A DNA stretch of 64,000 nt from Micromonospora_J zhanjiangensis. GTDB lineage: Bacteria > Actinomycetota > Actinomycetes > Mycobacteriales > Micromonosporaceae. Below, piece after piece: positions 33,950-42,650 of the stretch. A model generated the notes under the pieces. That model searched no databases and was not told the origin of the DNA. It saw only the letters and a list, made by a program, of their open reading frames with translations. The translations under genes and the position numbers were made by a program. The stretch spans positions 12,611 to 76,610 of the forward strand of contig NZ_JBHSBN010000031.1 of assembly GCF_042650605.1 (NCBI RefSeq). The letters run 5' to 3'. How positions within the stretch are numbered: the first letter of the stretch is position 1; every line of letters starts with the position of its first letter.

Positions 33950-35599
33950 TTGACCGCCACCCCAACCCCGGTGGAACGCCCCAAGCACAGCCCCTGGCTG
34001 GTGCTGTCGGTGCTCTGCCTGGGCTTCTTCATGATCCTTCTGGATACCACGATCGTGAACATCGCGATCCCGGACATGAGCACCCGGCTCGACGCCTCGC
34101 TGGACCAGATCCTCTGGGTGGTCAACGCGTACGTGCTGGTCTACGCCGTACTGCTGATCACCGCCGGCCGGCTCGGCGACCTGTACGGCCCGAAGCGGCT
34201 GTTCCTGGTCGGCCTGGTCGTCTTCACCCTCGCCTCGGCCGCCTGCGGGTTCGCCCGCAACCCGGAACAACTGATCATCGCCCGGGTGATCCAGGGCGCC
34301 GGCGGTGCGCTGCTCACCCCGCAGACCCTCTCCGTGATCACCATGATCTTCCCGGCGGAGAAACGCGGCGCCGCGTTCGGCCTGTGGGGCGCCGTCGCGG
34401 GCGTGGCCACCGTCGCCGGGCCGACCTTGGGCGGCTACCTGGTCACCAACTGGGGCTGGGAGTACATCTTCTTCGTCAACCTGCCGATCGGCGTGCTCGC
34501 GGTCGTCATGGCGGCGATCGTGATGCCGGACATCAAGCTCAACCGACGGCACAAGCTCGACTGGGCCGGCACCGCCCTGGCCACCACCGGCCTCTTCCTG
34601 ATCACCTACGGCCTGATCGAGGGCCAGCCGCACGACTGGGGCAAGGTCTGGGGGCCGGTGACCATCGTCGAGATCCTGGTGGCCGGCGCGCTGCTGATGG
34701 CGGCCTTCCTGCTGCACCAGTACCTCACCCGCAACGGTGAACCGCTGGTCCCGTTCGCGATCTTCGCCGACCGCAACTACTCGCTGATGAACGTCGTCAG
34801 CGCGGCCATCGCGTTCGGCATGCTCGGGCTGTTCCTGCCGCTGGTCATCTACCTGCAGTCGGTGCTCGGGCTGACCGCGCTGCAGGCCGGCCTCACCACC
34901 GCGCCGATGTCGCTGATCTCGATGTTCGTCGCCCCGGTCGCCGGCCGGCTCGCCGACCGTACCGGCGGCAAGTGGGTCCTGTTCGTCGGGTTGAGCCTGT
35001 GGAGCGTCGGGATGGGCCTGGTGGTCTGGCTGGCGCAGGTCGACTCCGGCCGCTGGCACATCCTGCCCGGCCTGATCGTGGCCGGCTTCGGGCTGGGCCT
35101 GACCTTCGCGCCGCTGCAGACCATCGCCATGCGCAACGTGGAACCGCGGATGGCCGGCGCGGCCTCCGGGTTCATCAACACCGCCCGGCAACTGGGCGCG
35201 GTGATCGGCTCCGCCGCCGTCGGCGCCGTGCTCCAGGTGCAACTCGCCGACCAGCTGCGCGAGCGGGCCGAGGCCAACGCGGGCGCGCTGCCGCCCCAGT
35301 TCCGGGGCCAGTTCGTGGACGGGTTCGCGCACGCCGGCAGCGGCAGCCTGGAGGTCGGCGCCGGGCAGTCCGGGGTGCCGGTGCCGCCCGGGCTGCCGGA
35401 GCAGGCCCGCCAGGCGCTGACCACGGTGGCCGCGAAGACGTTCCACGAGGCGTTCACCCTGGCCATGAAGCACTCGCTGGTCGTACCGCTGAGTGTGCTG
35501 GCGGTGGCCGCGCTGAGCTGCCTGCTGGTCACCCGCCGCCGGCGCGAGCCCGGACCGGACCCCGCCGCCGAGCGGGACCCGGTCGGCGCGGCCGCCTGA
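33950..35599 (+). CDS. DHA2-family MFS drug transporter (14 TM)
   Basis: 549 residues. Motif A-like GRLGDLYGPKRLF and the DHA2 hallmark LDTTIVNIAIPDM at helix 1, with GPTLGGYLVTNWGWEYIFFVNLP in the middle (motif C region). About 14 membrane helices. It probably uses the proton gradient to export drugs or metabolites. TTG 33950 has GAGGAG about 7 bases upstream. Controlled by the preceding PadR gene. The native substrate is unknown. A strong hairpin follows. Confidence 0.93.
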   Translation: MTATPTPVERPKHSPWLVLSVLCLGFFMILLDTTIVNIAIPDMSTRLDASLDQILWVVNAYVLVYAVLLITAGRLGDLYGPKRLFLVGLVVFTLASAACGFARNPEQLIIARVIQGAGGALLTPQTLSVITMIFPAEKRGAAFGLWGAVAGVATVAGPTLGGYLVTNWGWEYIFFVNLPIGVLAVVMAAIVMPDIKLNRRHKLDWAGTALATTGLFLITYGLIEGQPHDWGKVWGPVTIVEILVAGALLMAAFLLHQYLTRNGEPLVPFAIFADRNYSLMNVVSAAIAFGMLGLFLPLVIYLQSVLGLTALQAGLTTAPMSLISMFVAPVAGRLADRTGGKWVLFVGLSLWSVGMGLVVWLAQVDSGRWHILPGLIVAGFGLGLTFAPLQTIAMRNVEPRMAGAASGFINTARQLGAVIGSAAVGAVLQVQLADQLRERAEANAGALPPQFRGQFVDGFAHAGSGSLEVGAGQSGVPVPPGLPEQARQALTTVAAKTFHEAFTLAMKHSLVVPLSVLAVAALSCLLVTRRRREPGPDPAAERDPVGAAA

Positions 35600-35611
35600 C
35601 CCGGAAACGCC

Positions 35612-35650
35612 GGCGCCCCGCCCCCGGGTTCCATCGGGGGGCGGGGCGCC
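35612..35650. terminator. GC-rich terminator between MFS gene and obg
   Basis: GGCGCCCCGCCCCC (35612-35625) pairs with GGGGGGCGGGGCGCC (35636-35650). It starts 13 bases after the MFS stop and ends 17 bases before the obg stop, so it can serve both convergent genes. Confidence 0.88.
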
Positions 35651-35666
35651 GCGCTGTCCAGGGGCG

Positions 35667-37115
35667 TCAGTCCGTGCCGGAACCGTCCGACGCGGCCTCG
35701 ATCTCGTCGGCCGGCCGCTGCCGGCGGGCCTTACGGGCGGCCAGCCGTTCGGCCGCCGTAACCCGCTTGGACCGCTCCTCCAGCCGTACGTCGGTGCCGC
35801 GCGAACCGGGTACGAAGTCCGCGCCGGCGTACCGGGTCGGCTCCCAGTCGAACTCGCGATCGCCGATCCGGACCAGGCTGCCCGATTCGGCGCCCATCTT
35901 CGCGAGCTGCTCCTCCACGCCCAGCCGGGCCAGCCGGTCGGCCAGGTAGCCGACCGCCTCGTCGTTGTCGAAGTTGGTCTGCCGGACCCACCGCTCGGGA
36001 CGCGGTCCGCGCACCACGAAGCCGCCGTCCTCGGTCGGCTCGACGGTGAAGCCGGCGTCGTCGACCGCCTTCGGCCGGATCACGATCCGGGTCGGCTCCG
36101 GCGTCGGGTGCGCCGCCCGGGCCCGCTCGACCTGCTCCGCCAGCGCGTACGTCAGCTCCCGCAGCCCCTCCCGGGTGACCGCGGAGATCTCGTACACCCG
36201 GTAGCCCCGGGCCTCGATGTCCGGCCGGACGATCTCGGCGAGATCCCGCCCGTCCGGCACGTCCACCTTGTTCAGGACCACCAGCCGGGGCCGGTCGGCC
36301 AACCCGCCGTAGCGGGCCAGCTCCGCCTCCAGGGCGTCGATGTCACCCAGCGGATCCCGGCCCGGCTCCAGGGTCGCCGTGTCCACCACGTGCACCAGCA
36401 CGGCGGTGCGCTCGATGTGCCGGAGGAACTCCAGCCCGAGCCCGCGGCCCTCGGCCGCCCCCGGGATCAACCCCGGTACGTCGGCCACGGTGAAGGTGTG
36501 GTCGTCGACCCGGACCACGCCGAGGTTCGGCACCAGCGTGGTGAACGGGTAGTCGGCGATCTTCGGCTTGGCCGCCGACAGGACGGAGATCAGCGACGAC
36601 TTGCCGGCCGACGGGAAGCCCACCAGGCCCACGTCGGCGACGCTCTTGAGTTCCAGCACCACGTCGAGCCGATCGCCCGGTTCGCCCAGTTCGGCGAAGC
36701 CGGGGGCCTTGCGCCGGGAGTTGGCCAGCGCCGCGTTGCCGCGGCCACCACGGCCGCCGCGGGCGATCTCGAAGGTGGTGCCGGCGCCGATCAGGTCGGC
36801 CAGCTGCTCCCCGTCCGGGGTGCTGACCACGGTGCCGTCCGGGACCTTGAGCACCAGGTCGGAGCCGTTCGCGCCGTCCCGGTTCGAGCCGGCGCCGCCC
36901 TTGCCGTTCTCCGCCTTGATGTGCGGACGGAAGTGGAAGTCGAGCAGGGTGTGCACCTGCGGGTCGACCACCAGGGTCACGCTGCCGCCGTGCCCGCCGT
37001 TGCCGCCGTCCGGGCCGCCGAGCGGTTTGAACTTCTCCCGGTGGATCGAGACACAGCCGTGCCCGCCGTCGCCGGCCTGCAGGTGCAGGACGACCCGGTC
37101 AACGAAAGTGGTCAC
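35667..37115 (-). CDS. obg: GTPase Obg/CgtA
   Basis: 482 residues. Obg fold with Gly-rich repeats (GGPDGGNGGHGGSV) at 1-160, the G domain with GFPSAGKSSLIS near 167 and DVPGLIPGA, then the C-terminal OCT domain and an Arg-rich tail. It is an essential GTPase in 50S assembly and stress signalling. GTG 37115 has AAAGGAT 8-9 bases upstream; the frame extends to 37211 but is unconserved. It follows rpmA and rplU in the usual order, with a hairpin between. Confidence 0.97.
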   Translation of the reverse strand: MTTFVDRVVLHLQAGDGGHGCVSIHREKFKPLGGPDGGNGGHGGSVTLVVDPQVHTLLDFHFRPHIKAENGKGGAGSNRDGANGSDLVLKVPDGTVVSTPDGEQLADLIGAGTTFEIARGGRGGRGNAALANSRRKAPGFAELGEPGDRLDVVLELKSVADVGLVGFPSAGKSSLISVLSAAKPKIADYPFTTLVPNLGVVRVDDHTFTVADVPGLIPGAAEGRGLGLEFLRHIERTAVLVHVVDTATLEPGRDPLGDIDALEAELARYGGLADRPRLVVLNKVDVPDGRDLAEIVRPDIEARGYRVYEISAVTREGLRELTYALAEQVERARAAHPTPEPTRIVIRPKAVDDAGFTVEPTEDGGFVVRGPRPERWVRQTNFDNDEAVGYLADRLARLGVEEQLAKMGAESGSLVRIGDREFDWEPTRYAGADFVPGSRGTDVRLEERSKRVTAAERLAARKARRQRPADEIEAASDGSGTD

Positions 37116-37193
37116 GCTGCCAATCCTTTCAACGGGAGGGTTCCCGCCTACGCGGAACGCCCGCCCATCGGGCGGAATTCCCGTCACGTACGA

Positions 37194-37231
37194 CGAAGCG
37201 GGCCGGGACACCCAGTCCTCGGCCCGCTTCG
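37194..37231 (-). terminator. Hairpin between rpmA and obg
   Basis: CGAAGCGGGCC (37194-37204) pairs with GGCCCGCTTCG (37221-37231), with a further short GGGAC/GTCCT pairing inside. It lies 11 bases downstream of the rpmA stop. A second small hairpin (CCGCCC-ATC-GGGCGG, 37161-37175) lies further on. It may reduce read-through from rpmA to obg. Confidence 0.7.
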
Positions 37232-37241
37232 ACGAGTGGAG

Positions 37242-37508
37242 TTACTGAACCTGCTGCGCCGCCGGCACGATGCTGACGGTCTTACGTCCGCGCCGGGTGC
37301 CGAACTGGACCGAGCCCGCGGCGAGCGCGAAGAGCGTGTCGTCGCCGCCCCGGCCGACCAGGTCACCCGGGTGGAACTTGGTGCCGCGCTGACGGATCAG
37401 GATCTCGCCGGCGCTGACGACCTGGCCGCCGAACCGCTTGACGCCGAGCCGCTGCGCCGCGGAGTCACGGCCGTTGCGCGAGCTGGACGCACCCTTTTTG
37501 TGAGCCAT
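37242..37508 (-). CDS. rpmA: 50S ribosomal protein L27
   Basis: 88 residues, MAHKKGASSSRNGRDSAAQR onwards, a clear L27. Its N-terminal tail reaches the peptidyl-transferase centre. Second gene of the rplU-rpmA pair, 12 bases after rplU. No N-terminal cleavage extension of the Firmicutes type is present. Confidence 0.98.
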   Translation of the reverse strand: MAHKKGASSSRNGRDSAAQRLGVKRFGGQVVSAGEILIRQRGTKFHPGDLVGRGGDDTLFALAAGSVQFGTRRGRKTVSIVPAAQQVQ

Positions 37509-37520
37509 CTGAGAACGACC

Positions 37521-37835
37521 TTACTTTCCGCTGGAGATGCCGGTCACCTTGATCTGGGTCAGCGGCTGACGGTGACCCTGACGCTTGTGGTAGCCGGTCT
37601 TGTTCTTGAACTTGTGGATCCGGATCTTGGGGCCCTTGGTGTGCGCGGCGATCTCGCCGGACACCGCGACCTTGGCAAGCTTCGCCGCGTCGGTCACCAG
37701 GTCGTCACCGTCGACGAGGAGCACCGCGGCGAGCTTCACCGCGTCGCCGGGCGCACCGGCGAGCTTCTCGACCTCGATCACGTCGCCCTCGGCGACCTTG
37801 TACTGCTTGCCGCCGGTCTTGACGATCGCGTACAT
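37521..37835 (-). CDS. rplU: 50S ribosomal protein L21
   Basis: 104 residues starting MYAIVKTGGKQYKVAEGDV, with the L21 C-terminal HKFKNKTGYHKRQGHRQ rRNA-binding segment. ATG 37835 with GCGAACTCC upstream read as GGAG-like on the minus strand. The 160-base leader contains hairpins (GGCGCAC-N4-GTGCGCC at 37929-37946 and GCCTAC/GTAGGC nearby), so autogenous control by an RNA structure is possible but not recognised as a named leader. Confidence 0.97.
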   Translation of the reverse strand: MYAIVKTGGKQYKVAEGDVIEVEKLAGAPGDAVKLAAVLLVDGDDLVTDAAKLAKVAVSGEIAAHTKGPKIRIHKFKNKTGYHKRQGHRQPLTQIKVTGISSGK

Positions 37836-37998
37836 CGGAGGCGAACTCCCTGTCATAGAGGTTGCTGGCGGTCAGTTGCTCGCGGCGGCTCGCCGCTGCG
37901 GGAGCGACGGTCGGGCACGCGAGAACGTGGCGCACAAAAGTGCGCCGCAGGAAAGCCTACCAGTAGGCACACCGGTAGACCTAAACCGGGCCGGCCGG

Positions 37999-38514
37999 TC
38001 AGCTGCCGCAGAGCTGGTCGACCCGCTGCTGGAGCTGCGCCAGCGTGGACTCGTTGACGCTTGTCACATCCGGTTTGATCTTGGCGATCGCGGCGGCGTT
38101 GTCGGTCAGGGCCGCCTTCAGCCGCGCATCGGTGGCCCGGGCCGCCTGCTCCCGTACCGCGGCCGACCAGCCGGCCAGGACCACCTCGGCGTCGCGTCGG
38201 GCGGTGTCCGCGGTCTTCGTGTCGTTGGCGCTGCTGGCCTGGAGCATCTTGGCCAGCGCGGCGACGAACTTCTGGGCCGAGGAGGAACCGGCCTCGGTCA
38301 CCGCGGCACAGACCTCCCGGGCGTTGCCGCCGGCCACGGCCGTCCCGCCGGGCGTGGCAGCGCCACCGGCGGACGGGGTGCCCGCGGGCGACGTCCCGGC
38401 CGGCGAACCGGTGCTCGGGCCGGGCGCCGCGGTGGACGGGCCGCCGCCGTCGGAACAACCGGCGACGGCGAACAGGGCGGCGGCGAGGGTGACGACCGCC
38501 AGCGCACGTCGCAT
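37999..38514 (-). CDS. Hypothetical lipoprotein
   Basis: 171 residues. Signal peptide MRRALAVVTLAAALFAVAGC with lipobox VAGC (lipidated Cys20), then a Pro/Ser/Thr/Gly-rich linker and a helical domain with two cysteines (VCAAV and QLCGS), which may form a disulfide. No known family recognised. It lies between rne and rplU in the same direction and is probably an exported, membrane-bound protein of unknown role. Confidence 0.85.
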   Translation of the reverse strand: MRRALAVVTLAAALFAVAGCSDGGGPSTAAPGPSTGSPAGTSPAGTPSAGGAATPGGTAVAGGNAREVCAAVTEAGSSSAQKFVAALAKMLQASSANDTKTADTARRDAEVVLAGWSAAVREQAARATDARLKAALTDNAAAIAKIKPDVTSVNESTLAQLQQRVDQLCGS

Positions 38515-38619
38515 CTCGGATCCTCCCGCAGGGGTCGGGGAGTCAGGGGCGGCGCCAGCGTACCGCCCGTGGCCTGCCCGTACCTTCTGGGCCGGCCACG
38601 GGCCTGGACGCTGACCTCG

Positions 38620-41600
38620 TCAGGGGCGGGTCCGACGCCGGGCGCCGCCGCGCCGGGCCCGCCGGCGGCCACCGCCACCGGCCTCGTCGCCGCCGTCGTC
38701 GTCGGCGTCGGCCGCGTCCGGGTCGTCCGAGCCGACCAGCCGCATCGGCTCGGCGTCCCGCGCGTCGGCCACGGCCGGCGCCTCGGTGCTGTCCGTCTCG
38801 TAGCGCGACAGGTCGTACCCCATGGTGTCGTCCTCGTCGACGACCTCGACCTCGACGGTCGCGGCCGGCTCCGGCGCCGCACTCTTGCGGCCGCGCCGAC
38901 GCCCGCCGGCCGGCGCCTCGGCCTGCGCGGTGATGCCGCTCGACGAGGCCGAGGCGACCGCCTTGACCTTGTCACCGGTCCCGTTCGACCGGGACTTCTC
39001 CGGCACCGGCTCGGTGTGGATGATGACGCCACGGCCCTTGCAACAGTCACAGGTCTCGCTGAACGCCTCCAGCAGCCCGGCACCGATCCGCTTGCGGGTC
39101 ATCTGCACCAGACCCAGCGAGGTGATCTCGGTCACCTGGTGCTTCGTCCGGTCCCGGCCGAGGCACTCGGTGAGCCGGCGCAGCACCAGCTCCCGGTTGG
39201 ACTCGAGCACCATGTCGATGAAGTCGATCACCACGATGCCGCCGAGGTCGCGCAGCCGCAGCTGCCGGACGATCTCCTCGGCCGCCTCCAGGTTGTTCCT
39301 GGTGACCGTCTCCTCCAGGTTGCCGCCCGCACCGGTGTACTTGCCGGTGTTGACGTCCACGACGGTCATCGCCTCGGTGCGGTCGATCACCAGGTGCCCG
39401 CCGGAGGGCAGGAACACCTTGCGGTCCAGGCCCTTGAGGATCTGCTCGTCGATCCGCCACTCGGCGAAGACGTCCCCGGTGCCGGTGTGCCGGCGCAGCC
39501 GGGCGACCAGGTCCGGGGACACCTGGCCGAGGTAGCTCTCGACCATCCCGAACGACTCGTCGCCCTGCACGATCAGCTCACGGAAGTCCTCGTTGAACAG
39601 ATCCCGGACCACCCGGATCACCAGGTCGGGCTCCTCGGACAGCAGCACCGGGGCGCCACCCTCGGCGGCCTTGGCCTGGATGTCCTCCCACTGCGCCTGC
39701 AACCGCTTGACGTCCCGGGCCAGTTCGTCCTCGCTGGCTCCCTCGGCAGCGGTCCGCACGATCACGCCGGCACCGTCCGGCACCAACTTCTTCAGTACGT
39801 CCCGCAGCCGCTTGCGCTCGGTGTCCGGCAGCTTGCGGCTGATCCCGGAGGAGTTGCCGTTCGGTACGTAGACCAGGTGCCGGCCGGAGAGCGCGACGTG
39901 GCTGGTCAACCGGGCGCCCTTGTGCCCGATGGGGTCCTTGGTGACCTGCACCAGCACCGAGTCGCCGGACTTCAGGGCCTGCTCGATCGAGCGGGCCCGA
40001 CCCTCCAGACCGGACGAATCCCAGTTGACCTCGCCCGCGTACAGCACCGCGTTGCGGCCCCGGCCGATGTCCACGAACGCCGCCTCCATGCTGGGCAGCA
40101 CGTTCTGCACCTTGCCGAGGTAGACGTTGCCGGCCATCGTGCCGGAGGAGTTGCGGGTGACGTAGTGCTCGACCAGCACGCCGTCCTCCAGCACGCCGAT
40201 CTGGGTGCGGTCGCCGCGCTGGCGTACCACCATCACCCGGTCCACCGCCTCGCGGCGGGCCAGGAACTCGGACTCGCTGAGGATCGGCGGCTTGGTCCGC
40301 CGCTGCTCCCGACCGTCCCGGCGGCGCTGGCGCTTGGCCTCCAGCCGGGTGGAGCCGGAGACGCCCTGCACCTCGTCGGTGGTCCGGCGCGGCTCGCGGA
40401 TCTTGACCACGGTGGGTACGCCGTCGTCGGCGCCCCCGCCGTCGGAGTCGCCGGCGCCCTTGCGCCGCCGCCGCCGACGTCGCCGGGTCACCCCGTCCGT
40501 GCCGCCGTCGCCCTCGTCGTCCTCGTCACCGGTCTCCTCGGCCGCGGCGACCGGCTCCTCGGCGGTCTCCTCCTCGGACTCGTCGGCCGGCCCCCGGCCG
40601 CGACCGCGACCCCGCCGGCCGCGCCGGCGCCGGCGCCGACCGGCGGCCGTCTCGTCGTCGTCCTCGTCCTCGTCCTCGTCGTCCTCGCTCGCGCCGTCCT
40701 CGTCGACGGCGGCCGGCGCCGGCACCTCGACCTCGACCTCGGGCTCGGCGGTACGCCGGCCGCGCCGACGACGCTGGGTGGACTCCTCCGGCTCCGGCTC
40801 GGGCTCGACCTCCGGCGCCGCGGCGGCCGCGGCGGGTTGGACCGCCGGGACCTCCGGCTCGGGCGCCATGAACAGCACCGTGGGCGCGGACAGCGCGGCC
40901 CGGCGGCGCCGGGTCCGGGGCGTCGGCGCGGTTTCCGCGTCGTCAGCCGGCACGTCGGCCGGAACGGCGGCGGGTGCCGGCACGTCGGCCGGGGCGGACT
41001 CGACGGGCGCGGTCGTCGCCGGGACCTCCGCCGGGGCGAGTTCCGCGGCCGGCGGGACGGCCTTGCGCCGCCGGGTACGGGTGGCCTTGACCGGCGCGGC
41101 CGGTTGGTCGGCCGGCTCGGCGGGCGGCTGCGCGATCGGGTCGACGGACGACGGCCCGACCGGGCCGGCCGACGCCGGCACGGCCGCCTGCTCGACGGTG
41201 GGCGGCGCCGCCGGGCCGGTGGCCGGGCCGGACCGCTCGGCCGGACCGGCCGCCGGTGCGGCGCCCCCGGCCGCCGGACCCCCGCGCGCCGGCTCCCCGG
41301 CCGGGGCGGAACCGTCCGCCGGGCCGTCCGACGCCGGGGTGGGCTCCCCGGCCGGGGCCGAGCCGGTCGACTGCTCGTCCGCGGGTACGTCCTTCTTGCT
41401 GGCCACGGTGGCCTTCCGACGCCGGCGCGGCGCCTTGCCGGTCGCCTCGGTGTCGCCGGCCACCGGTGCCAGCACCTCGGCGTCCGGCGCCTCGCCACTG
41501 ATCCGCCGCGCCTCGGTGGACGCCTCGACCGGGCCGCCGGCCTGGTCCGGCTCGGTACTGGCCGGCGACGTGCTGCGCCGGCGGGTGGTCCGGGTACGCC

Positions 41601-41691
41601 GGACCGGGGTGGGCTCGGTGGTGCTGTCGGCGGGGTCGGCGGTCGGCTGCGACCCGGCCAGCTCCCCGCCCTCGGGCTCGTTCTCGAGCAT
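38620..41691 (-). CDS. rne: Ribonuclease E/G
   Basis: 1023 residues. The first ~500 are a disordered region of acidic, Pro/Ala-rich and basic blocks (RRRRRGRRGRG-type). The S1 domain starts near 518 (GNVYLGKVQNVLPSMEAAFV), the 5'-sensor and DNase I-like catalytic part includes GGIVVIDFIDM near 817, and a Cys motif CDCCKG near 881 is the Zn-link region. The C-terminus is again low-complexity. It is the main mRNA and rRNA decay endonuclease. ATG 41691 with GGAG 8 bases upstream; the frame extends to 41778. Confidence 0.95.
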   Translation of the reverse strand: MLENEPEGGELAGSQPTADPADSTTEPTPVRRTRTTRRRSTSPASTEPDQAGGPVEASTEARRISGEAPDAEVLAPVAGDTEATGKAPRRRRKATVASKKDVPADEQSTGSAPAGEPTPASDGPADGSAPAGEPARGGPAAGGAAPAAGPAERSGPATGPAAPPTVEQAAVPASAGPVGPSSVDPIAQPPAEPADQPAAPVKATRTRRRKAVPPAAELAPAEVPATTAPVESAPADVPAPAAVPADVPADDAETAPTPRTRRRRAALSAPTVLFMAPEPEVPAVQPAAAAAAPEVEPEPEPEESTQRRRRGRRTAEPEVEVEVPAPAAVDEDGASEDDEDEDEDDDETAAGRRRRRRGRRGRGRGRGPADESEEETAEEPVAAAEETGDEDDEGDGGTDGVTRRRRRRRRKGAGDSDGGGADDGVPTVVKIREPRRTTDEVQGVSGSTRLEAKRQRRRDGREQRRTKPPILSESEFLARREAVDRVMVVRQRGDRTQIGVLEDGVLVEHYVTRNSSGTMAGNVYLGKVQNVLPSMEAAFVDIGRGRNAVLYAGEVNWDSSGLEGRARSIEQALKSGDSVLVQVTKDPIGHKGARLTSHVALSGRHLVYVPNGNSSGISRKLPDTERKRLRDVLKKLVPDGAGVIVRTAAEGASEDELARDVKRLQAQWEDIQAKAAEGGAPVLLSEEPDLVIRVVRDLFNEDFRELIVQGDESFGMVESYLGQVSPDLVARLRRHTGTGDVFAEWRIDEQILKGLDRKVFLPSGGHLVIDRTEAMTVVDVNTGKYTGAGGNLEETVTRNNLEAAEEIVRQLRLRDLGGIVVIDFIDMVLESNRELVLRRLTECLGRDRTKHQVTEITSLGLVQMTRKRIGAGLLEAFSETCDCCKGRGVIIHTEPVPEKSRSNGTGDKVKAVASASSSGITAQAEAPAGGRRRGRKSAAPEPAATVEVEVVDEDDTMGYDLSRYETDSTEAPAVADARDAEPMRLVGSDDPDAADADDDGGDEAGGGGRRRARRGGARRRTRP

Positions 41692-41761
41692 TGGACGTTC
41701 TCCAGTTCTGACTTCCCCGGGCGCGGGTGAGCGCTGCCACGCAGGGTCGTCGCAAAAGTGT

Positions 41762-41790
41762 TTCCGGTGGCGCGTCAACGTGCCACCGAA
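41762..41790 (-). terminator. Hairpin downstream of the DUF2344 gene
   Basis: CGGTGGC (41765-41771) pairs with GCCACCG (41782-41788). On the minus strand it comes about 30 bases after the DUF2344 stop and is followed by AAACACTTTT, a short U-rich run. It separates this gene from rne, which is codirectional. Confidence 0.6.
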
Positions 41791-41821
41791 GTCTGCCTAG
41801 CAGAACCCGGACCGGGGTCGG

Positions 41822-42598
41822 TCAGGGTTCACCGATGGTTGCCCTGTCGCGGTCCGCCTCCAACGGATCCCCGATCTCCCCCTGCGCGGTCAGCGTGCCC
41901 TGCGCCAGCCGCGTCGCACGGGGCGGCATCGGCGGCTCCAGGTCGGCCACCACGCGGAGGCCGGAAAGGACGTCATCGGGTCGTACGGACGGGGTGACCT
42001 GCCGCACGACCAGTTCGAGTATCGCACACGGTACGGCCTCGACCCCGGAAGGTGCCTCGGTTTGATCGAGGACATCGATGCTGGTCACCGCCGCGCGGGC
42101 GTCGAAGGTCCGGCGCCCCTGCTTGGTCAGCCGTTCCACCGGGATCTCGGTCGCGGCCCGGAATGCCTCGACGGCCTTGCCGAGCGTGGCCGCGTCCACC
42201 CCGGGCAGCTCGACCCGCCACCGGGACGCCTCGATCCGGTCGGCCAGACTGCCGCCGGCCGCCTCCACCGCGTCGAGCACGTCCAGGCCGGACGACAGCG
42301 CCGCGTCCAGCGCGGCCCGGACCTGCGCCGGTTCCACCCGGGCCTGCAACCCGATCTCCAGGTACTCCGCCTCGCTGGCCACCCCGGTGGGCGCCGCGCT
42401 GGCGTAGGAGATCTTCGGGTGCGGGGTGAACCCCTGAGAGAAGGCGATCGGTACGCCGGCGCGCCGCAGCGCCCGTTCGAAGGCGCGGGCGAAGTCGCGG
42501 TGCGAGGTGAACCGGAGCGGCCCCCGCTTGGCGTACCGGATCCGGATCCGCTGGACGACCGGCGCCTGGCCGCCCTCCGGCTGAGGTTTCCTACTGAT
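41822..42598 (-). CDS. TIGR03936/DUF2344 family radical-SAM-associated protein; ATC start inferred
   Basis: 258 residues from an inferred ATC start at 42598. The conserved N-terminus VVQRIRIRYAKRGPLRFTSH followed by RDFARAFERALRRAG continues upstream of GTG 42382, so the shorter ATG/GTG-started form would lack ~70 conserved residues. No ATG, GTG or TTG exists in frame between there and the end of the previous gene. ATC 42598 has AAGGAG exactly 7 bases upstream. The family works with the TIGR03960 radical-SAM protein encoded just upstream; its exact role is unknown. A sequence error at the start codon is the alternative. Confidence 0.75.
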   Translation of the reverse strand: MSRKPQPEGGQAPVVQRIRIRYAKRGPLRFTSHRDFARAFERALRRAGVPIAFSQGFTPHPKISYASAAPTGVASEAEYLEIGLQARVEPAQVRAALDAALSSGLDVLDAVEAAGGSLADRIEASRWRVELPGVDAATLGKAVEAFRAATEIPVERLTKQGRRTFDARAAVTSIDVLDQTEAPSGVEAVPCAILELVVRQVTPSVRPDDVLSGLRVVADLEPPMPPRATRLAQGTLTAQGEIGDPLEADRDRATIGEP

Positions 42599-42650
42599 CG
42601 TCGTGCTCCTTGCACATCGTCGTGCTCCGTGAGATCGCCGGACGGCGTCG

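Noticed and set aside
37600..41730. A ~1376-codon plus-strand frame antisense to rne
   Set aside because: It is low-complexity His/Arg/Gly/Pro-rich shadow of rne and rplU with no domains.
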